The notes under the pieces are model-generated. The model was not told the DNA's origin. It saw nothing but the letters and a program-made list of their open reading frames with translations, and ran no database searches. From contig JARBJD010000036.1 in the NCBI GenBank assembly GCA_033064195.1, positions 62,001 through 126,000 on the forward strand: a stretch of 64,000 bases of DNA. Reading direction: 5' to 3'. The first letter of the stretch is position 1. Every line of letters starts with the position of its first letter. Origin of the DNA: Blattamonas nauphoetae. Its lineage: Eukaryota; Preaxostyla; Oxymonadida. Positions 21,568-33,094 of this stretch are shown here, piece by piece. The position numbers were made by a program, and so were the translations under genes.

Positions 21568-23941
21568 ATGTCAACGAGTAACATTCCGTTATTTCTGGAT
21601 AAAGTCGAAAGTACCATCCAACAAGGAAACCAGGAAGAAATCAAGCGAGTTCTCAACACAGTTGTTTATTATATAAAGACAGGTATATTCTTTTCATCCG
21701 AAGCAATTTTCTATCATTATCCATCGTCCTTTTCCGTCGGATTCATCACCAAATTTTTAGAGACTCGTCTAGCCACATCACTCACAACAAGTTCAATTAA
21801 TGTACATCTACTCGATTTACTTTGCTCTACAATCGATGATGAACTCTATGTTTGTTTTTTGCTCCCACTCATGAGTTGATTCAGGAACTGACAACTTTTC
21901 TCCTCTTCTCAGTGATTGAGTTAACTTATCACCCAGATAAGGATGGATTTCCAATATTGATTAAGGCTATTCTCCAACAAACAACAGTATCCACTTCGCA
22001 ATACCTCATTTCCCAGTCCTTTTCAGACGAAAATACTCTCTCTGAACGTGTCGAACGGTATGTCTCATTGTCTTCGTTGATTTGTATTATGTTCTTTCTA
22101 GAGTTTTAACTAGTGTGAGGGAAATCACAAAGCTACTTGTTCAAAAATCTCGATCAACGAAAAGCCAAGCTCATCTGATTGAAATGGGGAAAATGTGGAT
22201 ATTTTTTGCATCTTTCTTTGCCAATCGACAAAAGCTTGATAGTGCGGTCTCAATTTATCGGGAAGCTGTGATTGCTCTCCCAACATTTCCGATTGTTACG
22301 TTCTCGTTCGCTCACTTTCTCCAAGCCAATGGCCACTATCAAGAAGCCACAACCGAATATCTTTCTCTTATCAGCCGTTTGATTCGAACTTTTGCATTGT
22401 CACCTGATAAAAAGAACATGATTTCGGCATTGAACGACACGTACGTCTCCTTCCTCCTTTTCTCTCGACATTTGGAGGAAAAACAACTCAACCAATTCGC
22501 CCCTGAAGCACGCAGACAGCAAGCCATCGCAATAACACGATCATTATTTCTGAGCATGATCGAAACACTCACCACACTCCAAACTCAAATTGGTGCTCTG
22601 ACAACCCTCATCTCTCCGAATCTGTTCATCACAGCGGCTCAAATTGAAGTGAGCCAGAACAACGATCTTCAAGCCGCAGCGTCGATCTTCGTCCAGGGCA
22701 CTGATCTCTTCGCAACATCCTCCCTCTTCACAATCGCGAAAGCTTCCTTCCTCTTCCACCATCTCCACAAGACAGACGAAACTCGCACGTGTTTCGAGCG
22801 TTTCCTCGCTCTCCCATCCAACGCCATCGAAGCCGACTTTTGGGGAGAGAGTTCGGAGAAGAAGCAGGCTGTGCTGAGAGTGTACGAGGAGTACATCGCC
22901 CTCGAGCAGCTCCTCGGCAACCTCAACCGAGTCCGCGTGCTGGAGCAGAGGATGAACGTGGCGGTGGATTTGGGAGTCTCCGCAGCTCAGCGCGTGGCGG
23001 ATCGGTACACATTCGGCACACTCATGCCGTGCTCGATGAACGAGTACAAAGGAATGAGCGTCCCATTTCGCAAAATTATGGACTCGATCACCGACCAGAC
23101 CGTCTCCAAACACGCCAGCGCGTCTCTCCTCCAGCCGTTTGCAAACAAGCAGTCCGGAACTGAGCTGTGGGTGCACGAGGACGATGATGGGACGAAGCCG
23201 TTGCAGACATTCCCTCCGCCTGTGTTCGAGTCGGCCGAGCTGTTTGATCCCATCTTCGCTGTGTCGCTGTTCTCTCAAACTGAGATTGTCAAACTGTCCT
23301 CCTCTCCGCTGGTCATCAGGCCGATCTGTTCGTCGCTGATCGCACTGAACAAGGACCTCTTCGATCTCAACCATCCGCACTTCAACAACTTCCAGCGGTG
23401 GAACGACAAGAAGGACGAGGAGAAGTTTGAGGAGCAGCAGCGAGTGAACCATGCCCAAGCGAGAAAGCAGCGTGCGCAGAACAGGGAACAACAAGCCCAA
23501 ATCCAGCGACAGCGGGAGGAGATGTACAGCGAGGTGTACCGCTCCTTCCTGCCCATCCCATATCCCCTCGCCGGACTCGAGCTGTCGGTGCAGGGCGACA
23601 CAGTCACAATCCCATCACTCGCACAAGCACTCGAGGACGCGATCATCACGACTGGGCTGTCTCGGCAGGACAAACTCCCAATCGAGCTTCGGAAGCCGTT
23701 CCCGTCGACAAACTATGCTACACCACACGCCTCGCAAATCTTCAGGGTGCATTCGACAGGCACTGAGCAGACCCCAAAGCCAGCCAATAACCCAGTTGTT
23801 GATTCTAATATCATCCCACCATTCGCACAGAACATCCTTCGGAATCTGCCTCCACTTTCGGACTATCAGGACCAACTCTACAGTCCGGAGTTGGTGATGT
23901 TGTGTGTTCTCAGAAGTGGCATAAAAGGTCATCATTCCTGA
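21568..23941 (+). CDS. CSTF3: CstF-77/Rna14-like HAT-repeat mRNA 3'-end processing factor
   Basis: Four exons: 21568-21682, 21761-21849, 21885-22058 and 22102-23941, with introns of 78, 35 and 43 nt. The long exon encodes tandem HAT repeats, each with an aromatic near the start of helix A (WIFFASFFANRQKLDSAVSI). The segment DETRTCFERFLALP followed by VYEEYIALEQLLGNL matches the NTRVLFERVL ... FLAFESNIGDL repeat of CstF-77. The C-terminus is charged, then proline-rich, ending in a short IPPFAQNILRNLPP motif like the Pro-rich tail that contacts CstF-64. CstF-77 dimerises and bridges the cleavage and polyadenylation machinery. The start is 72 bp from the divergent CFAP53-like gene. Confidence 0.7.
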
Positions 23942-24111
23942 ATATCTTAATTCAAATTTAACATCTCACGAAAACATTTTGATTTGATGGAAATATTCTA
24001 TTTGTTCACGATCTAAAAGACGTCAAAATCACTGAAGACTCCTCGATCCGGTGAAAAGTGGATTCAGATCAACGTAAGTGTGTCATTGGTTGATTTGCAA
24101 CGCAGAAAATC

Positions 24112-25950
24112 ATGCAACGTCTAGATGGCGATGCCATCACCGTTTTCACTTCTTTTATTTATCATTCAACTCACTGTTCATTCATTTTCAACAGATCGAA
24201 GAAATAGACAAGCAACTCGAGTTCCTCGAAAATGAAATGCTCCTCATCCAAGAATGTGTGTATTCTATCCGTTTTGGATACTTTAATCTCCATATTTCTC
24301 TTGTCCTCCAATAGGCCAAAGCGAATTGGTGAAATATCGATATGAGCGAGCTATGGTTGAACGGGATAATTCATTAACTCAGGCAGCTGTAGTCTATCAA
24401 AGCAATCTCAGAAACCTCACCAAGTTGATTGGAGCAGAAAGAGACAAAGTTCTCCAGGTTCATCAAGTTTGGGCTTCACATCATGACTTATTCTCTCTTT
24501 TCCATCCACAAGATCCACTATGAAACCCTGGTGAATACTGTTCAAGATCAATTGGATGAAATGGAATCACAAAATTCGCCTGAAGACGATCCGAAGGGTG
24601 AAGACAAAGAGCTGGAACACATCTTCCCACATTATTTTCTGAATGTTTGCGGACATATATTCGACATTGGAGATCAAGATGCTCTGAATGAAGAAATTTT
24701 GGGCGATATGAATGGGCTAATCGAGTTTGTTGGACCAGTAGCCAATGTGATCGCATCACTTGAGTCAGAACGCAAGGAACTTGTCCAAAAAGAAGAGAAA
24801 TTGAAGGATTGGAAAGATGATTATCCCGACCAGAACATTATCGACGATGAAATTCGAAAAACAAAGAGACAAAGTTCAACCAGAAATTGCCCAATGCCTC
24901 CACTCTCAGAGAGTGACCCACCTCTCTCCATTTTTTCTTCTCTCATCAGTTCCATCAAGGAAGATGTCAATTCTCCAACCTTATCCAGCCGTGAACAAGT
25001 GGAGTCTCCGGACCCGCCACTCATTCAGAAGTACCCACTGTCGTCAATATATCCAAACTTCATGGGTCTTTATGAGCGAACAAACGTCCCGTTTGTCAGT
25101 GAGGTGGTATACGGTCAATCTGGAGCAGAACAGTTACGACCAGCTGGGATGCAGATCCCGGACCAGAATCTCACATTTCCTGCGAGCACAATGCGAAAAC
25201 GCCCTCCCGCTCCGGCCGTAGCTGCAAAATTTGGGATGGGAGAGAGTCAGATGAAGGACGACGCCGATTATCTCGTTTCGAAGACAAAAAGCGGGCTGCG
25301 AGGGTTGTCCGACGGAAGGACACTGCGAAGATCGAAGAAGGTCGAAGAGACCTCATTCACAACACCAGCAACATCACCCACAAACTCCCAACAACCACCC
25401 TCACCACTCAGCTCCCAACAATCCCCTCATCCTGTCAACCTGTGGAAGGAAGGACTCACGTTCAACCAGCTGAAGCTCTCAAACACCCTCCCCTCCCCGT
25501 CAACCACCCTGCTTGATACCGGCCAGCGGGAAGACAAGGCCGCAGTCGAACAAATGGCTGTTGTTGATCCCATTCGCCCGCCACCGAAGCGGAGGACGAA
25601 CGAGTGGAAGTGGGTGCGAATGTCGATGTCGCAGCTGAAGCCTGACGACATCCACCTGACCGACGACGGGACATTCATTTACCAGAGCCAGGTCTTCTGG
25701 GAGGGGGACTACCTCATCTTTGACCCGCCCAGTGGGTCGGCCAAGTTGACGGGTGTACTGGACAAGATCTCCGACGAAGGGGTATGCCCATAAACTATAT
25801 TTTAACCATCTTCTCAAATTCTTCCTTTTCGTTTATCGTCTTTATCATCTTTTTGTTCAGATTACAATCCGGACCCCAGACCTGCAGGCACATTTCTTCT
25901 CGATCGATAAATTGGCTAACAAACATCCCATGATCCGCCTAGCATATTAG
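24112..25950 (+). CDS. Sds3-like subunit of a Sin3-type histone deacetylase complex
   Basis: Exons 24112-24141, 24195-24255, 24315-24457, 24513-25781 and 25861-25950 give a continuous frame ending in TAG. Introns are 53, 59, 55 and 79 nt. The N-terminal third is a coiled coil (EIDKQLEFLENEM, then ERDNSLTQAAVVYQSNL) with the spacing of the Sds3/BRMS1 family. A Ser/Pro-rich linker leads to a small C-terminal beta domain (FWEGDYLIFDPP, then LTGVLDKISDEGITIRT) that recalls the Sds3 C-terminal domain. Family members scaffold Sin3-HDAC corepressors in the nucleus. Identification rests on domain order rather than a decisive motif; another coiled-coil chromatin adaptor is possible. Confidence 0.5.
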
Positions 25951-26049
25951 GCGTTTTGTTTTCAGCGTAATCCTTGATTTTTGGTTCTTGATTTGTCTTC
26001 CTTATCATCTCTTGATTGTGTATAATTTTTTTCTTCGTCACTCAAATCA

Positions 26050-26531
26050 ATGGAAAAAGTTCAAATCCCCGATTACCAATCACTAATGGGTGTATGTTGC
26101 CAACTTATCGATCTCTCTCTCTTTTATTTTCTATCCCAATGAATCCATTTTCGATTTGTCCAATCTTAACTTTCTCCTATCGGATCTTCCGCTGTAGAAA
26201 AAGATCCATGTTAAACTCGTGGGAGGTCGTGAATGTGTGTTATTTTATGCAATTTTGATAATTATTTCCGATCTACTTCTTTTCTTAGCGGAGGGAATCC
26301 TTCGTGGCTACGACCAAACAGGAAACGTCATTCTCGATGACTGCACTGAGTTTCTAAGAGGTTCATATATTATTCTGTCATTTGGATGACTTTATTGTAT
26401 TAGATCCTCGCGACGCGACTGTTTTGACAGACAAAACTAGAAAACTCGGAACAACTGTTGTTCGCAGTCAAAACGTGATTACAATCTATGATGCTGAATC
26501 TGCAATCGAAATACCGAATCCTTTTCTTTGA
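26050..26531 (+). CDS. LSM7: LSM7 Sm-like RNA-binding protein
   Basis: Three 3' exons are clear: 26198-26234, 26289-26360 and 26404-26531. They encode KKIHVKLVGGRE, GILRGYDQTGNVILDDCTEF and RDPRDATVLTDKTRKLG, ending IPNPFL. This is the LSM7 pattern (human KFQGGREASGILKGFDPLLNLVLD ... AIPNPF). LSM7 is part of the Lsm2-8 ring on U6 snRNA and the Lsm1-7 decapping ring. The 5' end is less certain. ATG at 26050 starts a short leader exon, and a phrase ESIFDLSNL at about 26141-26167 looks like the family N-terminus. I could not find a GT donor that joins it in frame to the AG at 26197. Confidence 0.85.
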
Positions 26532-26720
26532 AATTCTTCATTTCATCAATTAATTTGAAGTGAAATCTCTCTTCCAAAGAGAGTCGCCTGAGAGATTTGT
26601 TTCTCTCACAGAAAAGCGATAAATAGATATTCTGTCCACGGAAGATCCATTGGACATGACTGAGCAGATGTGGTAAGTTCTCTGTTTATCACATATTCTC
26701 TCCATCGGTCAAAAACAACG

Positions 26721-28393
26721 TCACAACAGCTTGACGTCATCAGCATCAGTCGATATGGCCTTCCCTTCGAGCCAATCCTTCAAGTGTTGGGCAAAAAACG
26801 CCACTCCTGTGCCATTGGCATTCTTAAACGGATGCTGGAGGAGGCTTGTGATGGTAGCATCAAAACCGGCATCACTCATCTCGCGACGAAGAGACTGCTC
26901 GATTGTGTGTGCGATGTGTGAATCGCTCTCAAGTGAGATGTGGGACTGGTTCTTCTGGAGATTGGATGTGAGGACGTCAATGCACTGCAGAGTCTGTGAC
27001 AGTGCTGCTTCGTTGTGTGGTTGTGACATCTGGAAGAGAGTGTCGGCGAGTTGGATGGACGTGAGCAAAGCGTGGATTATGCTCACCTGAGTACAGTTCG
27101 GGTCTTCTCCACTTTCCACGGTCATCTGCAGAAACTGGACGAGGTCGGGCAACAATCCAGCCCAGAACGAGTGAAGGACAGCATTGAGAGCATGTCGGCG
27201 ATGGTTGGCAAAATTGGGTGAGGATTGAAGGGCCCAGTTCACAACTTTGGAGAAGAAGACGGGTTGGGGAGGAGGAGCTCGCTGTGAAAGGAGGGCTCTG
27301 ATTCCGATTGTGTTGCGATGGACGAGTCGGTGAGTGATGAAGAGAGTGTTCTCGAGAAGGAGGACGGTGTGGGGGTCGTGTTGGAGGAACGAATTTGGAG
27401 TTGTTGCGAGCGAGAAGGGGAGGATCGAGTCCAAAGTCGAGAAGATGGAAAAGGAATCGATCAGCCGCACTTTGATGGAGTGGTCGAACAGGCAGAACGA
27501 CACAAGGATGTTCAGGGTTCGTGCAAGGACACTGTGGTTGGGGTGGGAGAGGAAGGGCACAATGACGTTGTGGAAAGAGGGGCGGAACGGGACGATGAGA
27601 CTGCCTGACACTGACGACACGGCAAACATCACGATTTCCACGCGTCTCTCCTGAACGTGTGTGGGGAGGCTGGCAAGATAGTTCGAAGAATCGGTGAGGA
27701 AGTTGGTGAAGATGTCAAGCAGATGGCCGAGCTGTTCCTTGGACAGGATGTATGAGCGAGTCAGATGGGAAAAAGTGCATGCTGCAATGATCTGAGTGCG
27801 ATGATAAAGAGGAGCATTGATGTCTTTGGATGATGGGATTGGGGGTGACGAGCCCAAAGCCCGATCAAACTCATCGATCAGCCCCAAACTGACAAAAAGA
27901 TCGTGGAAAGGGTTGTATCCGTTTTGTTCAACAGATTCTGCTCCTCTTTCCGCAATAAGTTCCTCAAGAAGCTCAACTTCAAGTCCAACTTCAACTGGTT
28001 TGTCGTAGCAAAGATCATCAAGGCAGACGAGGTCGTCGAATGAGAGATGCTCGAGAAGCGTGTTGAATGGAAGTTCACGCACAAGTCTTGAGAGAGATTG
28101 GATAGTTTGCACAAGTGTCTGAGTGTTTTGTGAATTTATATTCTGAAAGAGTTCTGTTTATCAAGCAAAATGAATGATGGAAAAACATTCAGAACAAATG
28201 ATAAATCAAACCAGGATACTGTTGTTGCAAGGAAAGATGATTATCTTGGTTAGAATCGCCAGAAAAGATGTTTTCGTTTTCTGGCGGAGCGAGATGAGCG
28301 TGTTGTGATTGAGAAGACATTTACCTTGGGCGGATCCTCAAAAATTTGCCTACACGGCTCTACTGTTCGTAAATTCGAGAGAAGACTGATCAT
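26721..28393 (-). CDS. Hypothetical ARM-like helical protein
   Basis: A 450-residue exon (26721-28142) encodes leucine-rich alpha-helical repeats without introns. A likely first exon at 28325-28393 (MISLLSNLRTVEPC) joins in phase by a 182-nt intron, which is long for this window; unseen small exons may lie within it. I recognise no family motif; the shape suggests an ARM/HEAT scaffold. The start is 110 bp from the divergent eS30 gene. Confidence 0.5.
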
Positions 28394-28503
28394 CTGTTGG
28401 CAGTAGCTGAATGGCGCACATGAGATGGTATTGTGGTCCACTTCTGAAGGTATGCCCAATTAGACAGCTTCAAGATCTCTGTCAACAAACATCTCCATTC
28501 ACA

Positions 28504-28818
28504 GATGGGTTTGATATCTTGACTTCTTGAATCAAATCCTTTTATTCTTCCATTTTTAATCGTTTTTTCCCACATATCTTTCCTCTAATTTACCTTTCAC
28601 CTCCGTCTTCAGGAAAAGTCCACGGAGCTCTTTCACGTGCCGGTAAAGTTCGCGATCACACCCCAAAGGTTGAGAAAACAGCCACTCACAAAAAACCAAC
28701 TGGCCGCAACAAGATTCGTGTTGTTTACAAGAAGCGCTTCGCTGTGATCGCTCCAGGCCAACGCCGCGACGGTCCAAACAAGCAAAAGACCAAGGGAGCA
28801 AACGCCAACCTTCTCTAA
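28504..28818 (+). CDS. RPS30: Ribosomal protein eS30, start codon on a 4-nt exon
   Basis: The coding exon 28613-28818 encodes KVHGALSRAGKVRDHTPKV and ends NKQKTKGANANLL at TAA, the eS30 pattern (human KVHGSLARAGKVRGQTPKV). Only four coding bases, ATGG at 28504-28507, lie on exon 1; a 105-nt intron (28508-28612) beginning GTTTGA and ending CTTCAG joins them to give MGKVHG. There is no ubiquitin-like fusion domain of the kind present in the metazoan FAU gene. eS30 sits on the small subunit near the decoding centre. The first-exon splice is typical of ribosomal protein genes with an intron just after the ATG. Confidence 0.9.
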
Positions 28819-29034
28819 GTCTTTTTTGCTGATTTTTCACTTCGTTTGGGGACAAATTATTCTCCACAGACTCTTTTTTCTCAGTCCTCCAAATCCGCAG
28901 TTTTTTCTGTGTTCTCAAACAGAATCACGTGAATTTCCATTCATTTCAATTATCAATGAGATACGAATGGAGTGATGGTTGTTGGTGAGCTTTATTCTTG
29001 ATGATTACACATTCGACCCTTATTTTTTGAATCA

Positions 29035-29754
29035 ATGATCCAGTCATTCGCTCGACTCATTGGGCCAAACCAATTCGATGTGTTGTTGAAAGACACAACG
29101 ATTGCTATCGGGCGAGGAAGCCACAACAACCCGTCAATTCTTCAAATCGGTATCTCTTGTTGAATCGTCAATTCTCTCATTTTCCTTATTAAACTATCAT
29201 ATCCTCTAAAGCCAACCATCGGTTGATGAGTAGGCATCAAATGACAATCTATTTCGATTTTGATGCTCAAGAATGGAAACTTGTGGCATTAGGCAAAGGT
29301 GGAGTTTTGATCGGTCCAAAGGATAGACAGAGACTAATCAATGTCGGCGATGGTTTTTTTTCGTTTATCCGCATCATTTACGCTTGTTCCATCACCAGAG
29401 CCTATTACTCTGCACAATGGAGACAGGATCGAGGCACATGATTCTGCGTTCTTCTTTCTCCTACCTGAACCTGACATCCGTGCCCCCCGACCCACTACAA
29501 ACTTGTCCATTCTAGAAATATGTCAGGAGGTTAGCTTTTGACCATTTCTCATTGTATATTCTTACTTCTCGACGCTTCAGCTTATCGCGAAGTCACCCAA
29601 GCTTGCTGAAGATCCAAACCGGCTGTTGGATTATGTTATTGAACGTGAACCATGGCTCGCAATGGAAGGCAGATTTAGAGATCTCCGCACGTCGTTTGAG
29701 CGTTACGTGGAAGAACACCCTTTTTGTACCTCCAAAAGCACTGAAACTTATTGA
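29035..29754 (+). CDS. FHA-domain protein
   Basis: Exons 29035-29149, 29212-29352, 29399-29529 and 29581-29754 are joined by introns of 62, 46 and 51 nt. The first 120 residues form an FHA fold: IAIGRGS with the conserved GR, then SRHQ for the SRxH motif, and PITLHNGDRIEA for the last strands. FHA domains bind phosphothreonine. The remaining 70 residues are helical (DPNRLLDYVIEREPWLAM). The closest idea is an Fhl1- or MCRS1-like nuclear regulator, but nothing beyond the FHA domain supports this. Confidence 0.7.
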
Positions 29755-30003
29755 TTGTTCTGTAGTTCACATCTTATTCGCCGCATTCATTTTCAACTTG
29801 AAGTTTTGTTGGATATTTTCTCATTTCAGAGAGATCTTGATTGATGCCTCGATCTTTCTTTGCCCTGTGTTCTCCCTTAAATACTGTCCTTTACCCCATA
29901 CAATAGAAATCTACCGTGGTCCTGAAAGCAATTTCCTTCCGATTTGTCGTCACTAGCTTTCTGAGATGGTGTTTATCAAAATGTTGGGGAACGTTAGATC
30001 AAG

Positions 30004-30795
30004 ATGTTCAAAACCACATTCCAGTCGGGATTCCTCTCCATATTATACTCAATCGGTAGCAAACCTCTCGCAATTTGGGGTAAGGAAGGTTTGATTTTCT
30101 TGCACACACATGTTGACTCAATCAAACCACTTTTTAAATCGATCTTCAACAGTTCACAATGGTCATATTAAGAGAATTACCGATCAAGATATCCAAACAT
30201 CTGTAATTGAACTGGCCGGAACGAATGTTTCAACGTGCTATATCACATGTCCCGCCAATGAACATGCGACTCTTGGAATCAAGCTCCCATTCCTCGTCAT
30301 GATTATTAAAAACGTCTCAACTCTTCTAACATTCATTTTTCCCATCCACTTTATCCCATCTTCAATTTCCAGATGAAAAAGTACTTCTCATTCGAAGTTC
30401 AAGTCCTTGATGACAAAAATATCAAACGTCGTTTCCGCGCATCAAACTATCAGGTCTCACTTCTCCTTCTCAGTCATCACTCTTCTTCTATCTCTTCCTC
30501 CATAAAGAGTGCCACACGCGTGAAAGAGTTTATTTGCACAATGCCGATGAACTTGGATGCTGGCTGGAATCAAATCCAATTCAACCTTTCTGATTTCACC
30601 CGCAGAGCTTATGGCACAAACTATCTCGAGACACTTCGAGTGCAGATTCACTGCAACTGCAGAATTAGGAGAATCTACTTCTCTGACCGTCTTTACTCTG
30701 AAGAAGAATTACCGGCTGAATTCAAGCTCTTCCTTCCTGTGCCCAGTATGTGCTCTTCATGTTTATCTGATTCTCTCGCCTTTGTAGAACAATAA
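30004..30795 (+). CDS. CFAP20: CFAP20/BUG22 ciliary doublet protein
   Basis: Five exons: 30004-30079, 30153-30313, 30373-30453, 30508-30745 and 30788-30795. Introns are 73, 59, 54 and 42 nt, and the last coding exon is 8 nt. The sequence is nearly invariant with the family: [19 protein letters not shown], then [14 protein letters not shown], then [20 protein letters not shown], then [22 protein letters not shown]20 is an inner-junction protein closing the B-tubule of axonemal doublets and also affects tubulin modification. It is strong evidence for a flagellated organism. Confidence 0.97.
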
Positions 30796-31041
30796 ACAAC
30801 TCATCTCACAAAGGGCAGACTCGTTATTCCATCGCTCAACACCTCATTATGCCCTTACCAAAGGGCATTGTTCATTACAAGTGATTTCTTAATGTTGCAC
30901 AACATTGTTTTTCAAATTCTTTTATGTGGGGTCGCGCTCAACTGGTTGGAACCAATCTCAAAGAAAAAGACTGGGGAGATCGGTTTGAAAACCAGTCCAT
31001 GCAAGTTTTGTTCATGACGTGTTCTGGATTTTTTTGGTGAT

Positions 31042-32044
31042 TCAAGCAAAATCAAGAGAGTTCGCCTCAAAATAGTAGCATCGGCCGGATTGCTGCCTTT
31101 TGGGAAGAAAGAGTTGTGGTTGGTTCCGGTCAAGCTCCTCGTTTTCTTCATCTGCCTTCCTGCAGGGGACGAATAAGATGTCAATTTTCTCTTCAAAAAA
31201 TACATACCATTCAACAGATACTGCTCCTTTGGCTTCATCAGGAGTCACCGTCTTCCAACTAAACCTGCAGATTGACGGATACAAAAACACTCGATCGAAG
31301 TTTGATGCGAGAAATTTTCTTGTTGTGGCATCACCAGGGTAGCCGGTCCCCATTACCTCTTTGTCCACGATCACAGTTTCCTTAAAACGAAAATCTCTGA
31401 GTGCGTGATCTCTTGTCACTTTAGCACAGATACTTGCTGCTGAAACAATTGGGTATTTTGCATCAGCTTTCGATTCAACAACGATTGTCTCAGTTTTCGG
31501 GCAGATTGACTTCAGAAAATCGTGGTACGTCTTGGGAGGTCCAAGAGTATCAACAAACATCTGAAAAAGTCGACAATGAAGACAGTAAACCTCTGCAATG
31601 ACAATCCCAGAATCGATCACTCGCCGGAGGAGAGACGCAACACTATCCATTGCGATTCTGTTCAAACTAACTTTTTGTTTCTTCAACATTTTCGCAGAGA
31701 TTTCCTCTGGTGTTATCACATCTGCAAGATAGTCCATTAATGGATCAGCATTGATAACAGAGAATAATCGCTCACGATCAGATTCTTTGAGTTGTTTCGA
31801 ATCTTCAAAAAAATGAGAGTAAAAGACAAAAAATACCTTTGAATCCTTTCTTCGCAAATGTTTCTTTATGGGAAAGAGGCGCCCATGCTACAGCATAAAC
31901 CATTGGCCCTTGAATCACGAACAAATCATCAATCAACAAATGGTGTGAAATACCTAAAACTGGGCCTCTACCTGCCTCGTCTATTCCTAAAACAACAGGT
32001 TCTTGGAAACGGGTGGGGACATGTGTTGGCGTATCCACATTCAT
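31042..32044 (-). CDS. RNASEH2A: Ribonuclease H2 subunit A
   Basis: Exons 31954-32044, 31837-31908, 31591-31802, 31208-31560 and 31042-31159; introns 45, 34, 30 and 48 nt. Catalytic features are visible in order: GIDEAGRGPVLG (Asp and Glu), DSKQL, MFVDTLGPP with an Asp split off by the 30-nt intron, and ESKADAKYPIVSAASICAK with the last Asp. RNase H2 removes ribonucleotides from DNA and RNA-DNA hybrids; this is the catalytic subunit. The start ATG is 31 nt from the divergent membrane-protein gene at 32076. Confidence 0.95.
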
Positions 32045-32075
32045 GAGTGATTGAACTTTGTGTTGGTCATGATCA

Positions 32076-32938
32076 ATGCCACCAAAACGCCCTGGGAAGC
32101 CTAAAACGGTTTCAGGTCCTCCAAAGGAACTCCTTCGAAGGCAAGAGAAGCCACGTCCTCAAAAGACTATAATGGCTCAGTCAATTTTCACAGAAAGCCA
32201 ATGGCTTCACTATGTCGAGAACAGTTTGATAATCGTCTCATCAGTTCTTTCGTACTTCTTTTTTTCGATTTTAGCGCCCCAAAAGATCAACCAAAAGGTC
32301 GTCGAAGAGATTAACTACTTTTCACAGCACTTTCAAACAATCGAGCAACACATCGCAAATATCAACCCGTCTCATGGTGTCGAACGAAATGTCTGTATAT
32401 ATAGTCTTATTCTGAGCGCCATTGGTTTAATCTTGTCAATGTTTGTCTTTTCACATTTGGATTCACATCATTCAGACATCGAAACAAAAACTTCATCTAT
32501 CTCAGTTATTATGGTGCATTTGTCCTCCTCTGCCAAGGATTATTCAACAGATCTTTTGAATTTTTCCTTTTCGAACATCTTTTCGGAATGAGGCCCAAGG
32601 CCGAGAACTACAGAATCATTCTTCAACTCCTCCATTTCCAACAAACTATATACAGCTATCTCGAACGAAACGAACAAATGCAAATGCAAAAGAAACTGCG
32701 GGAGGCGACCAAGTTGTTGAACAAACAGAAAATTCAACAACAAATTGAGACACAGACACCACCTGAAGACAACACAAAACCAGATCAAGAAGAAACACAA
32801 ACAAAGCAGACATCAGAAAAAGAGGACAAGAATGATTCCACAGAATCATCTGACGAATCTAGTTCCTCGTCTTCAGAACCTTCACCAAAAACAGGAGCAG
32901 TCAATGAGAAGGAGGAAGAATCGAGTAGTCCTGATTGA
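32076..32938 (+). CDS. Multi-pass membrane protein with acidic Ser-rich tail
   Basis: Exon 1 (32076-32440) encodes a basic proline-rich N-terminus, one hydrophobic segment (NSLIIVSSVLSYFFFSIL) and the start of a second (LILSAIGLILS). A 35-nt intron (32441-32475) joins exon 2, which continues with a third hydrophobic stretch (LSYYGAFVLLCQGLF). A coiled coil and a 60-residue Ser/Asp/Glu tail close the protein at TGA. I recognise no family; a small ER or Golgi membrane protein is likely. Without the intron the first frame stops at 32589, and the hydrophobic third segment would be lost. Confidence 0.55.
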
Positions 32939-33094
32939 TTTCCAGCCTAGCATCCACTTCATTTTGTCAATTTTTCATTTTTTGAATATGTGAGAAACCA
33001 TAAGATCGTTATCGAGTCTGTTTCTGAGACAATTCGGTGATCATTCCCACTGTCGTTTTTGAAGGACGAAACCATCCTTGATTCTCCCTCTTCA

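Noticed and set aside
28504-28818. Ubiquitin-like fusion on eS30
   Set aside because: The start codon exon contributes only Met-Gly; no FUBI domain precedes it.
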